Shown piece by piece: positions 1 through 11,521 of a DNA stretch of 64,000 bases. The notes under the pieces were generated by a model. The model did no database searches. It was not told where the DNA came from and saw only the letters and a list, made by a program, of their open reading frames with translations. Location: contig JAPFFF010000014.1 in assembly GCA_039105265.1 (NCBI GenBank), positions 992,001-1,056,000 on the forward strand. The letters run 5' to 3'. The stretch comes from Tritrichomonas musculus. Taxonomy: Eukaryota; Parabasalia; Tritrichomonadida; Tritrichomonadidae. Every line of letters begins with the position of its first letter. Within the stretch, counting starts at the first letter, position 1. The translations under genes were made by a program, and so were the position numbers.

Positions 1-92
1 CAATGTTTTTATCATTCGTTAAACAGCTCCAGTAATACAATCCAAATGTCATTACATCCGACAGTTATCAAACTCAAATAAATACCAGCGGA

Positions 93-1280
93 GTGATATT
101 ATTATTGTTTTTGACGGCATTCAAAAAAGAATATATAGATATGATGAATTTATTGAAATGCTAAATTCAAAATTGAGCCAAGTAAACAAAAAAGATGATG
201 GACATGAATTTTTAAGTACATTTTTGAATAATCTTGATCAATTGTTTCTGAATCATTTAATTCAACTTTGAATTAATTCAGAATAGACAATCAATAGAGC
301 CGAAGTATTTTTAGGTAATTTTAAGCTCAAATTTGGATTTACAATAAAGTTTTTATCTGAATTATGCCAAAATTTCATGGCATATTCGATTAGTGAAAGG
401 TCGATCGCTTAGTCATTTGCTACAAAAATTAAAAGATTTGAAACATTCCCATTATTTGCAGTTGAAAACAAAATGCAAATTGGTGTACTGACATTAGATT
501 TCTATGCAGATGAATATATAGCAGTTTTAAACAATAACAGATGTAATGAAGCGAGAAATAGCTTAGCTTGGAGATTGTAAATTATAAAAAGGAAGCTTTT
601 GTTTTTGATAATGATGATAAATACAAAAGAATTTCATCCAAGAATTTTGCATGATCAAAATCACTTCATTCTTTCATTCTAACGATACCTAACTAAAGAA
701 CTCTCAGAAAACCAATATATGGTTCAAGATTGCAACGATTGTTTTCATGGAATAAGAATTAAAATAACAAATTGGTATTCAGTAATCATGTCCTTGAAAA
801 TAAATTATTTGCATGGGGAAGCCATGTTGGCCATTTAACAGGAGACCACAGTCAATTCCTTCCACATAAACCAAAAGTATTATTTATTTGTGAAAAAAAC
901 GCTGAAAAATCAGTGTTTAGAGTTAAACTCAATTAAAAACTAGACAATGAAAAGGTGATTTCGAACTTATTATAATACTTGATGAAATAACAAATTTAAA
1001 TGAAAGTTTTCACAATGAGCAACTTATTTACAATGACAAAACATTTTTTTTTCCAATATCTCAAGAGATTCCAAACAATGAATTTCTGATGTTTGAACAT
1101 CAGTTACATAAAAATCTGAATCTGCTTGATCTCGAACCTCATAATTTAATGGATTTTGCTATGATGTTTCCCATTTTGGACAAAACAAAGTTTATAAGGC
1201 GTACAACTGAATATAAAGACTATACAGAAACCATCTATCAGTCTCACAAAAATCAAGAGCAAGGTGACTACAAAAGATAA
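93..1280 (+). pseudogene. Decayed coding region, family unknown
   Basis: The plus strand carries several short open stretches in changing frames. They include about 50 residues around 93-270 and a 63-residue stretch at 1089-1280, separated by stops, as in an old broken gene. The first stretch contains a KKDDGHEFLSTFLNNL segment. It faintly resembles the aspartate/glutamine-x-x-EF block of ubiquitin-specific proteases, but no catalytic Cys or His box could be confirmed. The rest is not recognised. The region adjoins the decayed MULE on its right, so it could equally be part of a transposon. The left end lies outside the window. Confidence 0.3.
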
Positions 1281-1639
1281 ATTGATTCAGAATGATACAA
1301 TCATAACTTTCTGAACCAAAGATTGGAAGATAGATATATGACATGATATTATGGAAGATTGGTAAATTTGGTTATATATGAGTTTGAAAGTTTCATTAAG
1401 CCAATACTAAATATAAATATATGAGGCTATAATCAAGTGTTTTGATTGGCCCAATTTATTCATGTTGATATGCTAATATTCTCAATTATCCGTGTATGAA
1501 TGAAATGGATGAAAATGTTCAATTCTGTTGAATAAGTTTTAATATTTTGCAATATAGAATTAAACTTTCTCACTACTTGTAAAGTAATGAGTATCCATAT
1601 TAAAAACTTTAATGAATCAATTGATGAAAGCTTTAAACG

Positions 1640-4125
1640 ATAATCTTAATAGGTTTGCGCTTGCTTTAAATAGAATTCTGCGCATAACTGCAAATCAGAC
1701 TCATGTTTATTGATGCAAAAAATGGTATTGTTATCAATGTTATTGATGAATTGTTGTTTATCTTCTAATGTCCATGGTTTTTCTTCATCATTTCCTGCTT
1801 CATCTATTAATCCATGACTGCAGTTATTGATGAGTAATTCATAGTTCGTTGAGCTAGTTAATCGTTAAGTAGTGCAATACTTATTAGTGAAAATCTTTTT
1901 ATGTTACTGATACCGAACATTGATGGTAGTTGTGATAGTTTAGTTGTAAGTTTATGTAATGTATCCTCAAAACAAAGTAGTTTCTTGTTATATACTATGC
2001 TAAACTTCATTACTTTAGATCCTTTGATTATTCTATAGGGTGTTTCAAAAGTTTCGGAACTAAGTATATTCTGACAATGAGAAAAAGATAATATTAAATT
2101 ATTTTAATCTCTATTCAAAATAATTGCCATGTGAATCAATGTACTTTTGTAATCTCTTTATCCATCCATTGAAAATGTTCTCCCATAATTGAGACCGTTT
2201 CTGATCGAGAAAATCATCAATGGCAAATAAATCTTCTTCTTCAGAAGTAAACGAACAACATTCCAACTTATCTTTTAGGATTCCATTAATGGCAAAATCA
2301 CAAGGAGAAACGTCAATGGAGTAGAGATGGTGGGGGAATTTTGCAAATGGAGATTAATCCAAATATTGTTTCACATCTTTTGAGGAATGACTGGGCGCAT
2401 TATTAAAATGAAGGTTAACAACTTTCTTGATTTACTAAACATCATATGCATCAGTATTAATTTCAGCTTTTTAAAATATTATTTATGTAATAATCTGAAT
2501 CAAGAAGGGCTAGACCATTTATGCCAATAAAAATGACAATCATAATCTTTCTCTCAAAAATGTTTGGTCTTGTTCTCTCATCTAAATCATCTGAACTGAC
2601 AATCCATTTCCTTTTAATATTAATATTAATATTTGTTCTGCTTTGAATACTTTTCTGTTTCTCGAGTTCTGAAACTTTTGAAACACCCTGTATTTCTTAT
2701 ACCATAACATTCTAAAAATCTGATATCTTTTGTTAAACAATGAAAAAAGGCAGTAGCATTATTAGGTAGATTGTCCAAATATTTGAGTATCATATTAGCA
2801 CAATCTAAATATGTTTTGGTTACTACTGTCTCTGACTGAACAACACATAGATAAAGTACATGAATTGATCCTGTCTCATCCTCCTCAAAGTCAGGATACT
2901 ATATAGTATTTTCCATGTAATCCTTCACAATGATTACTGCATCTTGGTATATGGTATTTTCTCCTTTCCCAGTTATCCCATTTGGTGAAGAAATAATTAC
3001 TTTCCATTATATCTGCGCCGAATCTACCTTCTTCAATATCTTCTGGAAGTTCTAACATGATTTTTAAATCATTAATTTTATCAAAACGATTTTGGTCAAT
3101 TAAAGGTGATTTTTCGATTATTATTTCATATTCATATAATTCTGCAAGTACTTCTTTACGGATTATTAAATACTCATAATATGTTTTTGATTGAAGGATC
3201 TTGGCAATCCTAAATCCCATCCCGTAATTGGCCCCATATCTCTCGATTATGTAGCGATGGCAAAAGTTATTTGAAAAAAAGTGTTGTTTTTGGAAAATGA
3301 TATGATTGCAGTGCCCATATCTGATAAAACTTGTTTCGATTCAAACGGTTTTGAATTGAGTCTAAATTTATCTAGGCCTATGAAAAGCAATTCATAAAGT
3401 TCTTCAGATTCAGATGGGTGAAGTTAAATTGCGAATGGAATCGAAGAGTTTATGAACACATCGTGATAAACGCAATAATAATATGGGCAGACAGCTTTAT
3501 ATGAGGCATCCAATTCAATGTAATGAATCTTATCTATGATTCGAACTGCCAATGGCATATTCCATATCAAAGACTTAAGAATTGCTTGTTTGTTTTCAAT
3601 TTGAAATAAAAAACTTCTTTTCTTATTTTCTTTGGTCACAAAAGATGGATTTACTGTAACATTTTGATACAAAACATAAACAAATCCTGGCAAATGAGTA
3701 CACATTTGAAGAAAATCACTGCTTGATGATAAAATTGATTGTCTTCTTGAAAATGTTTTGGAATGTAAAAAACCAATAAAAGCATACTTTAAAAAAAGTG
3801 GCGTATTTGCTGTATCTTTTGCAGCAAAATTCCCAAATATAAATAGTACAGAGTTTTGGAATGGAAAGTTGCAATTCCATTTAACATTTTGGGAAAAATA
3901 ATCGATTTGTGAATTATTGAGTGAAAATGGTTTAAAACAAACATAACTTATTTTATTTTTATCGTCTCTATTCATATAATGTATTCCATCTCTAATAAAA
4001 ACATGAAAATCCGTAAAATTGATAATTATTATTTGAATTGATATTCCAGCTTTCAAAAAACTATGTTTTGATTTGATTGTTATTTGACCTTGAGATATTT
4101 GCATATATATCATAAAATATTTCAA
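1640..4125 (-). mobile_element. Decayed MULE-type transposon, transposase relic
   Basis: Read on the minus strand from about 4125 leftwards, frame-shifted pieces line up with the MULE transposase order. The first catalytic Asp is in YIELDASYKA near 3510. A serine-rich stretch (HPSESEELYELL) follows. The second Asp is in VLSDMGTAI near 3310, then a CHRYIIERYG segment near 3250, and the Glu is in CSNHCEGLHGK near 2940. At least two frame changes and an in-frame stop near 3435 break it, so it is inactive. The reading continues past a mariner-type insertion (2036-2690) to PWTLEDKQQFINNIDNN near 1770. MULEs are multicopy in parabasalids. Terminal inverted repeats and the outer ends were not found, so the limits are approximate. 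Confidence 0.7.
2036..2690 (-). mobile_element. Internally deleted mariner-type element inserted in the MULE
   Basis: The element is bounded by inverted repeats of about 26 bp, AGGGTGTTTCAAAAGTTTC at the left end and its complement at the right. Each is flanked by TA (2034-2035 and 2691-2692), the target duplication of the Tc1/mariner superfamily. The minus strand reads mariner-like blocks: RKIMIVIFIGINGLALLD, then FNNAPSHSSKDVKQYLD, then YSIDVSPCDFAINGILKDKL, which carries the last catalytic Asp. The N-terminal DNA-binding half is missing and stops are present. At 655 bp it is about half the usual 1.3 kb, so this copy is a non-autonomous derivative. The interrupted MULE reading resumes on both sides, so the mariner is the younger insertion. 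Confidence 0.85.
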
Positions 4126-6411
4126 TGATTTTAATAATAAAATTACCTAATATTTGCCTTGAGATAATAAAATCATAATCTTGAGTTTTATGCAATCACA
4201 CAAGACTATATTTACCTTGAGATTTTTTGGACGTTACTTTTTTAATATATATTAATTAGTATAAAATTTTTCAAAGTTCGATATTGCACTGATTTAAATC
4301 TTTTAAAAAATAGTCCTTATGATATATTTTGTATCCAATAATAAATTAATCAGCTCAAAATAATATTATGTTAACTTTTATCTGGAAATATCATAAATAT
4401 TATTTTATTTTTTCTGTTAAATTAAATGTTTCCAAACTAATAATTTAATATTTTATTTATTTAACTGTTTTTCAAATAATAATTAATCATATAATTATTT
4501 CTTATGAAGTTATTCTTGCTTTAGATATTTTTATTTCATGAATTTTTTGTGAACATTTGAAATGGTTATTTTATGAATTTATCAATTACCTTGAAATGTT
4601 AAAAATCACTTTTTTTAACGATCAATCTTTTGCGGGGCTGGAACCAGCCCCGTAAAAGATTGATCGTTATGGGGGCGAAGCCCCCATTAAAAACATTTAA
4701 AATTTTTTCATTCTTTTAAGATTATATTACATTTAAATTATGTCTTTAAAGCAGCAATTATTTAATTAATTCCAATATTCATTAATATAATAACCTTCTA
4801 ACTTTTTAAGACGCTCTTTTGAAATTTTATACTTTTTTCTTAAATTTTTATAAATTTGATCTCTCATATAAAATATCCTAAGCCACTAGATATACATACT
4901 TAATAAAATCTTTTTTTTAGTATCTGATTTGACTGAATTTCATTCATATCTAAAAACTCAATCATATTTCGTTATTTCTAAAATTTTTCTTATTAACCAA
5001 TATAAAATATCGTGGCAACAGCACTTTTTTATAATATTTTCATAAAGATGATATCTTTAATCATTTTCAAATTTGGATCATATTTCACACTTATGCATTT
5101 CTTTAATCATTAGCATACTTCACACTTATGACAAATTTATTAATCATTAAAAATAAATAGATAAAAAAAAACAAATGTTTCATTTAATAATAATTTTAAC
5201 TTTTTAAGAGGCTATTTGGCAATATTGTGACAGCTTTTCTAGTTATCTAATATTTCAATGATTTAGAGGTATTCATGTAGAGAAATTGCCGAAATATTGT
5301 AATTTTGATCATATTTTCTTTATTATTATTTTGAAACTAAGATTATACTTTAATGGATAAGAATTTTATACTCCTTTTTTTGAGATATTTCCATTTTTAT
5401 TTTTCTGAATAAAAATCGTTTTATAATTGAGAGGCAATATTTTTTTTTTATATAAAAATTGATGAAATATAAATATATATTTAATTTTATTTTATTAATT
5501 ATTATAATATATATATTTTGATAACTTAATAATACTTATTTGTTTAAAAAACATTTATTTTCTAGAGATACACTTGTTTATATTTTTTTTATTTTTGATA
5601 AATTTTTAACTTTTTCAGTTATTATATTTTTTATATTGAAATTGCTTTATTTTGATTATTCTTAAATCATTCAGATTAGTTTATTTAAGTAAATAAATGG
5701 GTGCTATATAAAATATAAGGCATACCAAATATAAACATCATAAAATAAAACAGGATCTCTATATAAATTGTAAAGAAAAATTCAAAAAAAAAATGTCAAT
5801 GAAAATACGAAAATTTAAACGAAAATGCATCTATCCTATAGTTATACAATGGATTTACTAATGTTTAACCAGAAGACATTGTAATTCTATTTCTGACCTA
5901 TAATATTGCAAATATTAAGATTTTAATTTCAAAATATCTGATTGTCCTATAAACATTAATATAATGTGAATAAACATAATATATATTTTAAATTAAGTAA
6001 ATATAATATTTTGTTGAGATAAAAATATTTTACAGGTATCGATGAAAAATTGTAAACGGTAGGGTTAGAGGTTTTTTGGTAACCATTTTTTTTTTTTTTT
6101 TGAGAGAAGTTCAGAAAAAAAATCATTCAGGTTGGGATAAATTTGAATACTTTGCTTTTTTTGAGTAAAATACGTTAGAGTCGTTTTATTACAAGCAAAA
6201 AATTAATATTTAATAAAGAATCATCTAAAGATATACCTTATATTGTTTTACATATTATAGAATTATTACAAAAAGTTTATGAACTTTCAATTTTTGAATT
6301 ATAATCTTTCCTATTTTGAGAACAAGAAATTTTACATTTATTCAATTTTTATGAAATTGTATTCTCACTTTTTTATTATTCAAACCTATACAAAAAATTA
6401 TTTAAATAAGT
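4126..6411. other. Long gene-free AT-rich spacer
   Basis: No convincing reading frame was seen on either strand. The stretch is extremely AT-rich, with homopolymer runs such as the T run near 6088-6101. Its one clear structure is the pair of GC-rich hairpins at 4617-4687. The right end holds the upstream region of the kinase-like gene. It includes TCACTTTT at about 6366, which fits the parabasalid TCA-type initiator but lies rather far (about 45 bp) from the start codon. Confidence 0.6.
4617..4687. repeat. Tandem GC-rich hairpin pair
   Basis: Two adjacent palindromes stand out in AT-rich DNA. The first pairs 4617-4641 with 4644-4668 (25 pairs, one of them G-T) around an AA loop, with GC-rich inner arms (GCGGGGCTGG / CCAGCCCC). 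The second pairs 4669-4676 with 4680-4687 (ATGGGGGC / GCCCCCAT) around GAA. Near-perfect arms suggest either recent origin or selection. No gene is nearby that it could terminate. A short mobile hairpin or MITE-like repeat is the simplest reading, but family membership is unknown. Confidence 0.75.
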
Positions 6412-7428
6412 ATGATTAACATCAATCAAAAAGCAATCAGCGAAAGATACACAATTATTCGAGAACTTTCGAGCGGCTTTTTAGGCCCAACTCTACTTGT
6501 AGAACCAAAAATGACAGGAGGAATTTATGTTTGTAAGATATGTCATAAATCTTTTATAGGCGGCTCAGAACAAATTCACAGCTTTCGTGATCGAATAAAT
6601 CAGCTAAGCAATTTAAATCTTCATTTTGTTATACCATATACAGATATAATTGAAACAGACGATGACTTTTATTTTTTCCGAGAATTTGTCAACAATGAAT
6701 CTTTATCAGACTTCATCAATCTTTTCCCTAATACTTCATATAACGATGTTCGAAGGATTTTCCGAATTTTACTTTCTCATTTTTTTGAGCTTCATAAACA
6801 TAATATTTGCAGATGCCCAATCTGGCCTACAAATATCTTTATAACTCCTGATAATAGAATTCTACTAACTGATTTATATGAATTAACATCAGACATTTCT
6901 TGGGCAATGACAACACCAAATCCAATGCACCTTGCTTTTCTCGCGCCTGAGTTTTTTGATAGGACATTTACGCCATCTCGTTATTCTGATACTTGGTCAC
7001 TAGGCGTTGTATTCTATTATTTATATACTAAAACTTTACCATGGTCCACCAAAAATATTTGCGCTATGATCAAAAAAATAACGAATGCAGATTATACATT
7101 ATATTGCCCGTTAAGTGGGAATGATGATTTCAATTTTTTAATTGGGAAATGCTTAATTCATAATCCTCAAGAAAGGATTCAAATTGAAGATTGGCTTAAC
7201 TCAAAACGATTAACCAAATCTCGAAGTCAGGTCCAATCTATTCAAATACCAAAACAACTTCGATCTTCTGCTCAACAACTTCTTCAGCCAAAAGCAAATC
7301 CACTTTTTCCGAAGTCAGGCATTAATTTAGAAGAAAGAAAAAAGAATAGGAAGCTTTCTACAGGCTGTTTTTCAACGTTTACAATAAGATACCGATTTTT
7401 GAAACCAGGAACAGACAATTCGGATTAA
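6412..7428 (+). CDS. Protein-kinase-fold protein, probable pseudokinase
   Basis: A 338-residue protein whose first about 260 residues follow the protein-kinase fold. A glycine-loop-like SSGFLG lies near residue 20, and Lys42 sits in YVCKIC at the ATP lysine position. The loop HKHNICRCPIWPTNIFI (128-144) replaces the usual HRD-L-K-P-x-N. TDL at 153-155 stands in the DFG place. LAPEFF (177-182) is the APE motif, and SDTWSLGVVFYYLY (192-205) the F helix. The catalytic Asp of HRD is replaced by Pro136 and the following Lys by Trp139, while Asn141 is kept. That argues against normal phosphotransfer, so a scaffold or regulatory role is likely. The last about 70 residues are basic and Ser-rich. The start is the first in-frame ATG. 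Confidence 0.8.
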   Translation: MININQKAISERYTIIRELSSGFLGPTLLVEPKMTGGIYVCKICHKSFIGGSEQIHSFRDRINQLSNLNLHFVIPYTDIIETDDDFYFFREFVNNESLSDFINLFPNTSYNDVRRIFRILLSHFFELHKHNICRCPIWPTNIFITPDNRILLTDLYELTSDISWAMTTPNPMHLAFLAPEFFDRTFTPSRYSDTWSLGVVFYYLYTKTLPWSTKNICAMIKKITNADYTLYCPLSGNDDFNFLIGKCLIHNPQERIQIEDWLNSKRLTKSRSQVQSIQIPKQLRSSAQQLLQPKANPLFPKSGINLEERKKNRKLSTGCFSTFTIRYRFLKPGTDNSD

Positions 7429-8145
7429 ACTTGATGCTCAATTTTAAAAAAACAAGATAAATTACATCCAATATATTAAATATCTTATTTTAAATAAGAT
7501 TAAGAAGATAGAAAAGTCGATTTGTAGACCAATTCAAGACATTTAATTTCAACACTTTTAAAAATTTGAAGACTCGGTTCATTGGAATAGCTCTATTAAT
7601 GCTATTTACAATTTGAATAGCAACATAATTGTCAAATCGTTTTTTTTAATTGTTCGATAACACTCAAGCATTTGCTTTGTGATTTTGATTATGTTATTAA
7701 ATATTTTACTTGAATATTTAGAAATCTTTTTTATTTCATATGCATTTGATTAAATTTTTATGATATTTTCAAATTTTTGTTTTAATTTTTCAATATCATT
7801 TGTTATTAAAAAATATGTTATAAATAAGCAAAATTATTACTTGATAATTTTATTTTAAAAAAAGAGAAAAACGTTTTTTTGAAATTGTAAAAAAATGCTT
7901 CCATATTTCGAAAGATAAAGTATTTTAATATAAATAAATATTTATTTATATCATTAAATAATTATATTATGCTTATAATAAAATTATTATTAGAAAATAT
8001 ATTCTTTTGATCAAGTAATTGCCGTTTTTTAAAAAAATTTGTTTAATATGAATTGTTTGAAAATTTTTAATTTAGAGGTCAGACAAAGACAAATTTGAAA
8101 ATGTTTTCAATTTCTAGCCAATATATTTTTTTATAACAGATTATT
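7429..8145. other. AT-rich spacer without visible gene
   Basis: This spacer between two plus-strand genes is about 720 bp, very AT-rich and broken by stops in all frames. I see no structured RNA, repeat family or transposon end in it. The upstream region of the TEX261-like gene lies at its right end. Confidence 0.5.
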
Positions 8146-8727
8146 ATGTCCAATATCTTTGCAGATATATTCTTCTGGCTCGAGATATCAATTGCTTTTC
8201 TTCTTCTAATTTGCGTTTTCTTTGCGCTTGTTTACTTCAGTTTTGGATTTGTTGAAGAAAGATTTCGTTTCATTTTAAGATTTGGACAAATCTTAAATCT
8301 TATTTTACTTTTACTTTGCATATTAATTCCATTTACAAACTATGGAATATTTCCATTCTTGTCAACTCTTGCAGAAAATTTATGTTGGTTTGTACTATTT
8401 AGCCGTGACATTCAATACATCAAACTTTTATCATTTGACTTAATTGGTGGTTTTGTTTTTACATTGATAGCTCACATATCATGGATTTTTGGATTTATGG
8501 AATCAGAAACTAATGGGTATGTTGCCTTATCTTGCTACTTGCTAATGGTATGGTCGCTTCCTCTTTTAATTGTTATTACATTCCCATTAATATTTGATGA
8601 AAGTGGAAATTCAAAGGTAACTGATAGTTATGCTAAGCCAAAGAGCTTGTGGCCAAGCTTATTCTCCAAAATAATACCAAAATTACAAGCATTGATCCCT
8701 CGTTCTAGTAGCAGCAAGCTAGATTAA
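8146..8727 (+). CDS. TEX261: TEX261/SVP26-family membrane protein
   Basis: A 193-residue protein, matching the family length of about 190-230. A signal-anchor-like first helix (about residues 9-34) is followed by a conserved-looking VEER segment (36-39). Further hydrophobic helices lie near 46-64, 70-85, 98-118 and 124-146, then a hydrophilic Lys/Ser-rich tail. The order VEER, hydrophobic pair, FSRDIQYIKLLSF, HISWIFGF matches the SVP26/TEX261 proteins. Those are ER-to-Golgi COPII adaptors that help export type II membrane enzymes. The assignment rests on pattern recognition of a hydrophobic protein, so another small polytopic Golgi protein cannot be excluded. Confidence 0.7.
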   Translation: MSNIFADIFFWLEISIAFLLLICVFFALVYFSFGFVEERFRFILRFGQILNLILLLLCILIPFTNYGIFPFLSTLAENLCWFVLFSRDIQYIKLLSFDLIGGFVFTLIAHISWIFGFMESETNGYVALSCYLLMVWSLPLLIVITFPLIFDESGNSKVTDSYAKPKSLWPSLFSKIIPKLQALIPRSSSSKLD

Positions 8728-9019
8728 TTTCTATTTTTTTTTCCAATATTCGTTTTTCTTCTTTTCAGTATTCTTCTATATTTCTTTCTTTTTTATAAAA
8801 AGCATTTATAAATTATTAATATTTTTAATTATGCTTAAGCTTACAATTTTTATAGTTTTTTTTGGATTTCAAATTATGAAATCAAGTACATAAAGTAAAA
8901 TTAATATTATTTTCATCTTCAAACATTTTTATATAGTCACGAATAAAAAGAGGAAAGTATTAGGATGATAACATTTTAAAAAACAAAAACAAAATAATAT
9001 ATAATATATAAATTGAACA

Positions 9020-10960
9020 TCATTTCCTATTGATTATATTCATTTGCTGGTCTTCAATATCTCCAAGATTGACTTTCGGAATTATTATCATATTCTCAGT
9101 TTTATTATTCAATATTTTGGAATCTTCTTTTTGTATGTAATAATTTATCGCTTTGAAAATTTCACTCATTATATTGTTTAAATATTGCGATTTTTTCATT
9201 AACTTTGTTTGCATTAATCTGATTTTAGTTGCTTTTGCATTTGTCGACGATATCAAAAGATTCGCTATATCTATTTGGTAAAATCGCAGGGCTTGATCAA
9301 GAGGAGTAAAACCTTCAGTCGTTTGTGTATTTAAATTTAAATCATTTCGTAGAAGAAATAATTTAACAACATCAATGTTACCCATCATACATGCAATATG
9401 AAAAGGAGTGCCTTTGTTATTTATGCTTTCATTAAGCATTGAAGAATCACAAATTTTAAGAGCCATAGAAGCTATTCTAATATCGTTTTGCATTGCAATT
9501 GAATGAATTAGATTTGATCTCATTATATCTTTAATGTTGTAGTCAACGCCAGGGACATCAAATAGAACTGAAAATGTTGTATAATGCGCTGATGAGGCTG
9601 CAAGTGTAAGCGGTGTTTGCTTTTTCCCATTCGGAATGTTAACGTCAATAAACGGTCGCTTTAATAATTCAACAACTATATCAACATTTCCATTAAAAGC
9701 TGCTGCACATAAAGGTGGCGTTTTCGTTCTGGCGTTTACATCAATATTTGGAAGCCAAAGTAGTATTTTTGCGAATTCATTACATCCAAAGTAGGCTGCT
9801 CGCTCAAGAGGACATTCGCCATGTTCATCAATTCTGTTCATATCATATCCTTGGTCAATCATATATTTAAGTATCGTTATGTTATTTGATGAAGCAGCTT
9901 GCCCGAGGACAGATTTATTCTGGGGAGAAGGAAGAAGAAGATTTGGAAATTTAGATTCATGGAGCCAAAAAAATAAGTCATCATGATGAAATGTGGCTGA
10001 CATATGAATGGTTCCATTAAAATCAGCACCTGCCTGTTCAACAATACGAATTATTTCTAGGTTGCCCCCTATAGCTGCATATGCTGCTATTCCTTGTTCT
10101 GTTTGTGATTGGCTACATATTGACGCATTCATAAGCATGAGATATTTAAAGCACCCTACAGCATTCAATGCTGCAGCGGCACAAATTAAAGATGGGCCAT
10201 TGCTTAAATAATAAAATGGTGATAACGGGGGTAATTCAGTAAGATTCTGGTTAATATCAAAATCTGGGTGTGCATTCATTTGTTTAAGATTTTCGACATC
10301 ATCATCGAGAAGCAGTCTTAAGATTGGATTCATACAATGAATATGAGAACGATATAGTTTTAACTTTGACCAGTTATTTGCTTTGAAAAAATCGAAATAT
10401 GAACAAATTTTGTGATTTCCTTTATCACAATCATTAATTTCTAAAAAATGAATAAAATTTTCGTAAAGTTCAGGTGCAAAAGACTCAACTTCAGGCGCAA
10501 AAAACATGAAATATGCTGAAAGAGTTGATTTCGAGTGCCTTTTTTCTGTTAAACTTTGTGATAAATTAGTTATAATAATTTGGATCGGCACGATATTTCT
10601 CAAATAGCATTGAACAAGTAAGTGAAGAGGAGCTGCTTCAATAGGCGATGATCTATTCTTGAATATAATATGTTCTGCTATAGAAATGATTACTTGACCG
10701 CAAATTTCATGAATATTAATCGAATTGTTATCTAAATATTTTAATAAGTCAGCATAAATATAAATTTTTTGGGGATGATAAATTGACCATTCGTAAATGT
10801 TTCTAACGAGTTCGATAAATCTAACTTTTGAATTGAGATATTCCGAATTTAATAGAAAATTAAAATATTCATCTGAATTATCTGTTTTTAGTTCACTTAA
10901 AACATTCTGCATTGACGTTATTAGGTCGATTTCATGCAATTGCTCTTGCGTCCATTCCAT
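9020..10960 (-). CDS. Ankyrin-repeat protein of the parabasalid family
   Basis: About 646 residues from the ATG at 10960 (MEWTQEQLHEIDL). The frame is open a little further upstream but has no ATG there. A CTCACAATTT initiator-like sequence about 20 bp upstream favours this start. The first about 230 residues are a helical domain found in front of the repeats in many trichomonad proteins. From about residue 250 ankyrin repeats follow, with signatures such as GECPLERAAYFGCNEFAKILL, TPLTLAASSAHYTTFSVLF and TPFHIACMMGNIDVVKLFLL. A Lys/Asn-rich tail ends the protein. The likely role is protein binding or scaffolding, with no catalytic residues. It is divergently oriented to the V-ATPase e gene. 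Confidence 0.85.
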   Translation of the reverse strand: MEWTQEQLHEIDLITSMQNVLSELKTDNSDEYFNFLLNSEYLNSKVRFIELVRNIYEWSIYHPQKIYIYADLLKYLDNNSINIHEICGQVIISIAEHIIFKNRSSPIEAAPLHLLVQCYLRNIVPIQIIITNLSQSLTEKRHSKSTLSAYFMFFAPEVESFAPELYENFIHFLEINDCDKGNHKICSYFDFFKANNWSKLKLYRSHIHCMNPILRLLLDDDVENLKQMNAHPDFDINQNLTELPPLSPFYYLSNGPSLICAAAALNAVGCFKYLMLMNASICSQSQTEQGIAAYAAIGGNLEIIRIVEQAGADFNGTIHMSATFHHDDLFFWLHESKFPNLLLPSPQNKSVLGQAASSNNITILKYMIDQGYDMNRIDEHGECPLERAAYFGCNEFAKILLWLPNIDVNARTKTPPLCAAAFNGNVDIVVELLKRPFIDVNIPNGKKQTPLTLAASSAHYTTFSVLFDVPGVDYNIKDIMRSNLIHSIAMQNDIRIASMALKICDSSMLNESINNKGTPFHIACMMGNIDVVKLFLLRNDLNLNTQTTEGFTPLDQALRFYQIDIANLLISSTNAKATKIRLMQTKLMKKSQYLNNIMSEIFKAINYYIQKEDSKILNNKTENMIIIPKVNLGDIEDQQMNIINRK

Positions 10961-11017
10961 AATAAAAATTTTAAATTGTGAGATAATCTTTTTAAAAAAG
11001 TTGAAATTAAATCTCAA

Positions 11018-11521
11018 TTGAGATTTTAAATAACGTTATTCTCATTCAAAAAAAAAAAAAAAAGAGTTTATTCAAAATTCAAATACAACACAAATAAAAT
11101 GACCGTTAATTGTTTAGTCTAATTCACTTTTTTTATCATTCATGGTTAAATTTTAAAAAGAACATTAATTTTTTAATTAATATTCTATTATTCAATAATG
11201 ATTGATATTGAATTAATCAATTTGCGTTTCACTCTATTGAAAAAAAAAAAAATAAAAAAAACTTTCATGTAATATTTCGAACCATGAGAAACAGAAGCTT
11301 TTTCATAGTTCTTCATTTTAGAATAAATTAAGAATTAATAATTTTAAGTAAGCAACAACATAGTATTAACAAACAACGAAAATAACAATTATTTTTTTTT
11401 GAAGCTTCATTTTCATTATAAATTGGATTTGATGTGAAAATTCTATTCAATTATTTCAAAACTTTATTGAAGATATAACGATAAAAAGTGACAGCTGATA
11501 GAATTAAATACATAAACATAA
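11018..11521. other. Divergent spacer between ankyrin and V-ATPase e genes
   Basis: About 500 bp of AT-rich DNA with A/T runs (for example the A run near 11049) between two divergently transcribed genes. It must hold both promoters. No further gene or repeat was recognised. Confidence 0.5.

Noticed and set aside
11015-11017. Upstream extension of the ankyrin protein beyond 10960
   Set aside because: The extension begins with TTG, not ATG, and the initiator-like TCACA lies between it and the ATG at 10960.
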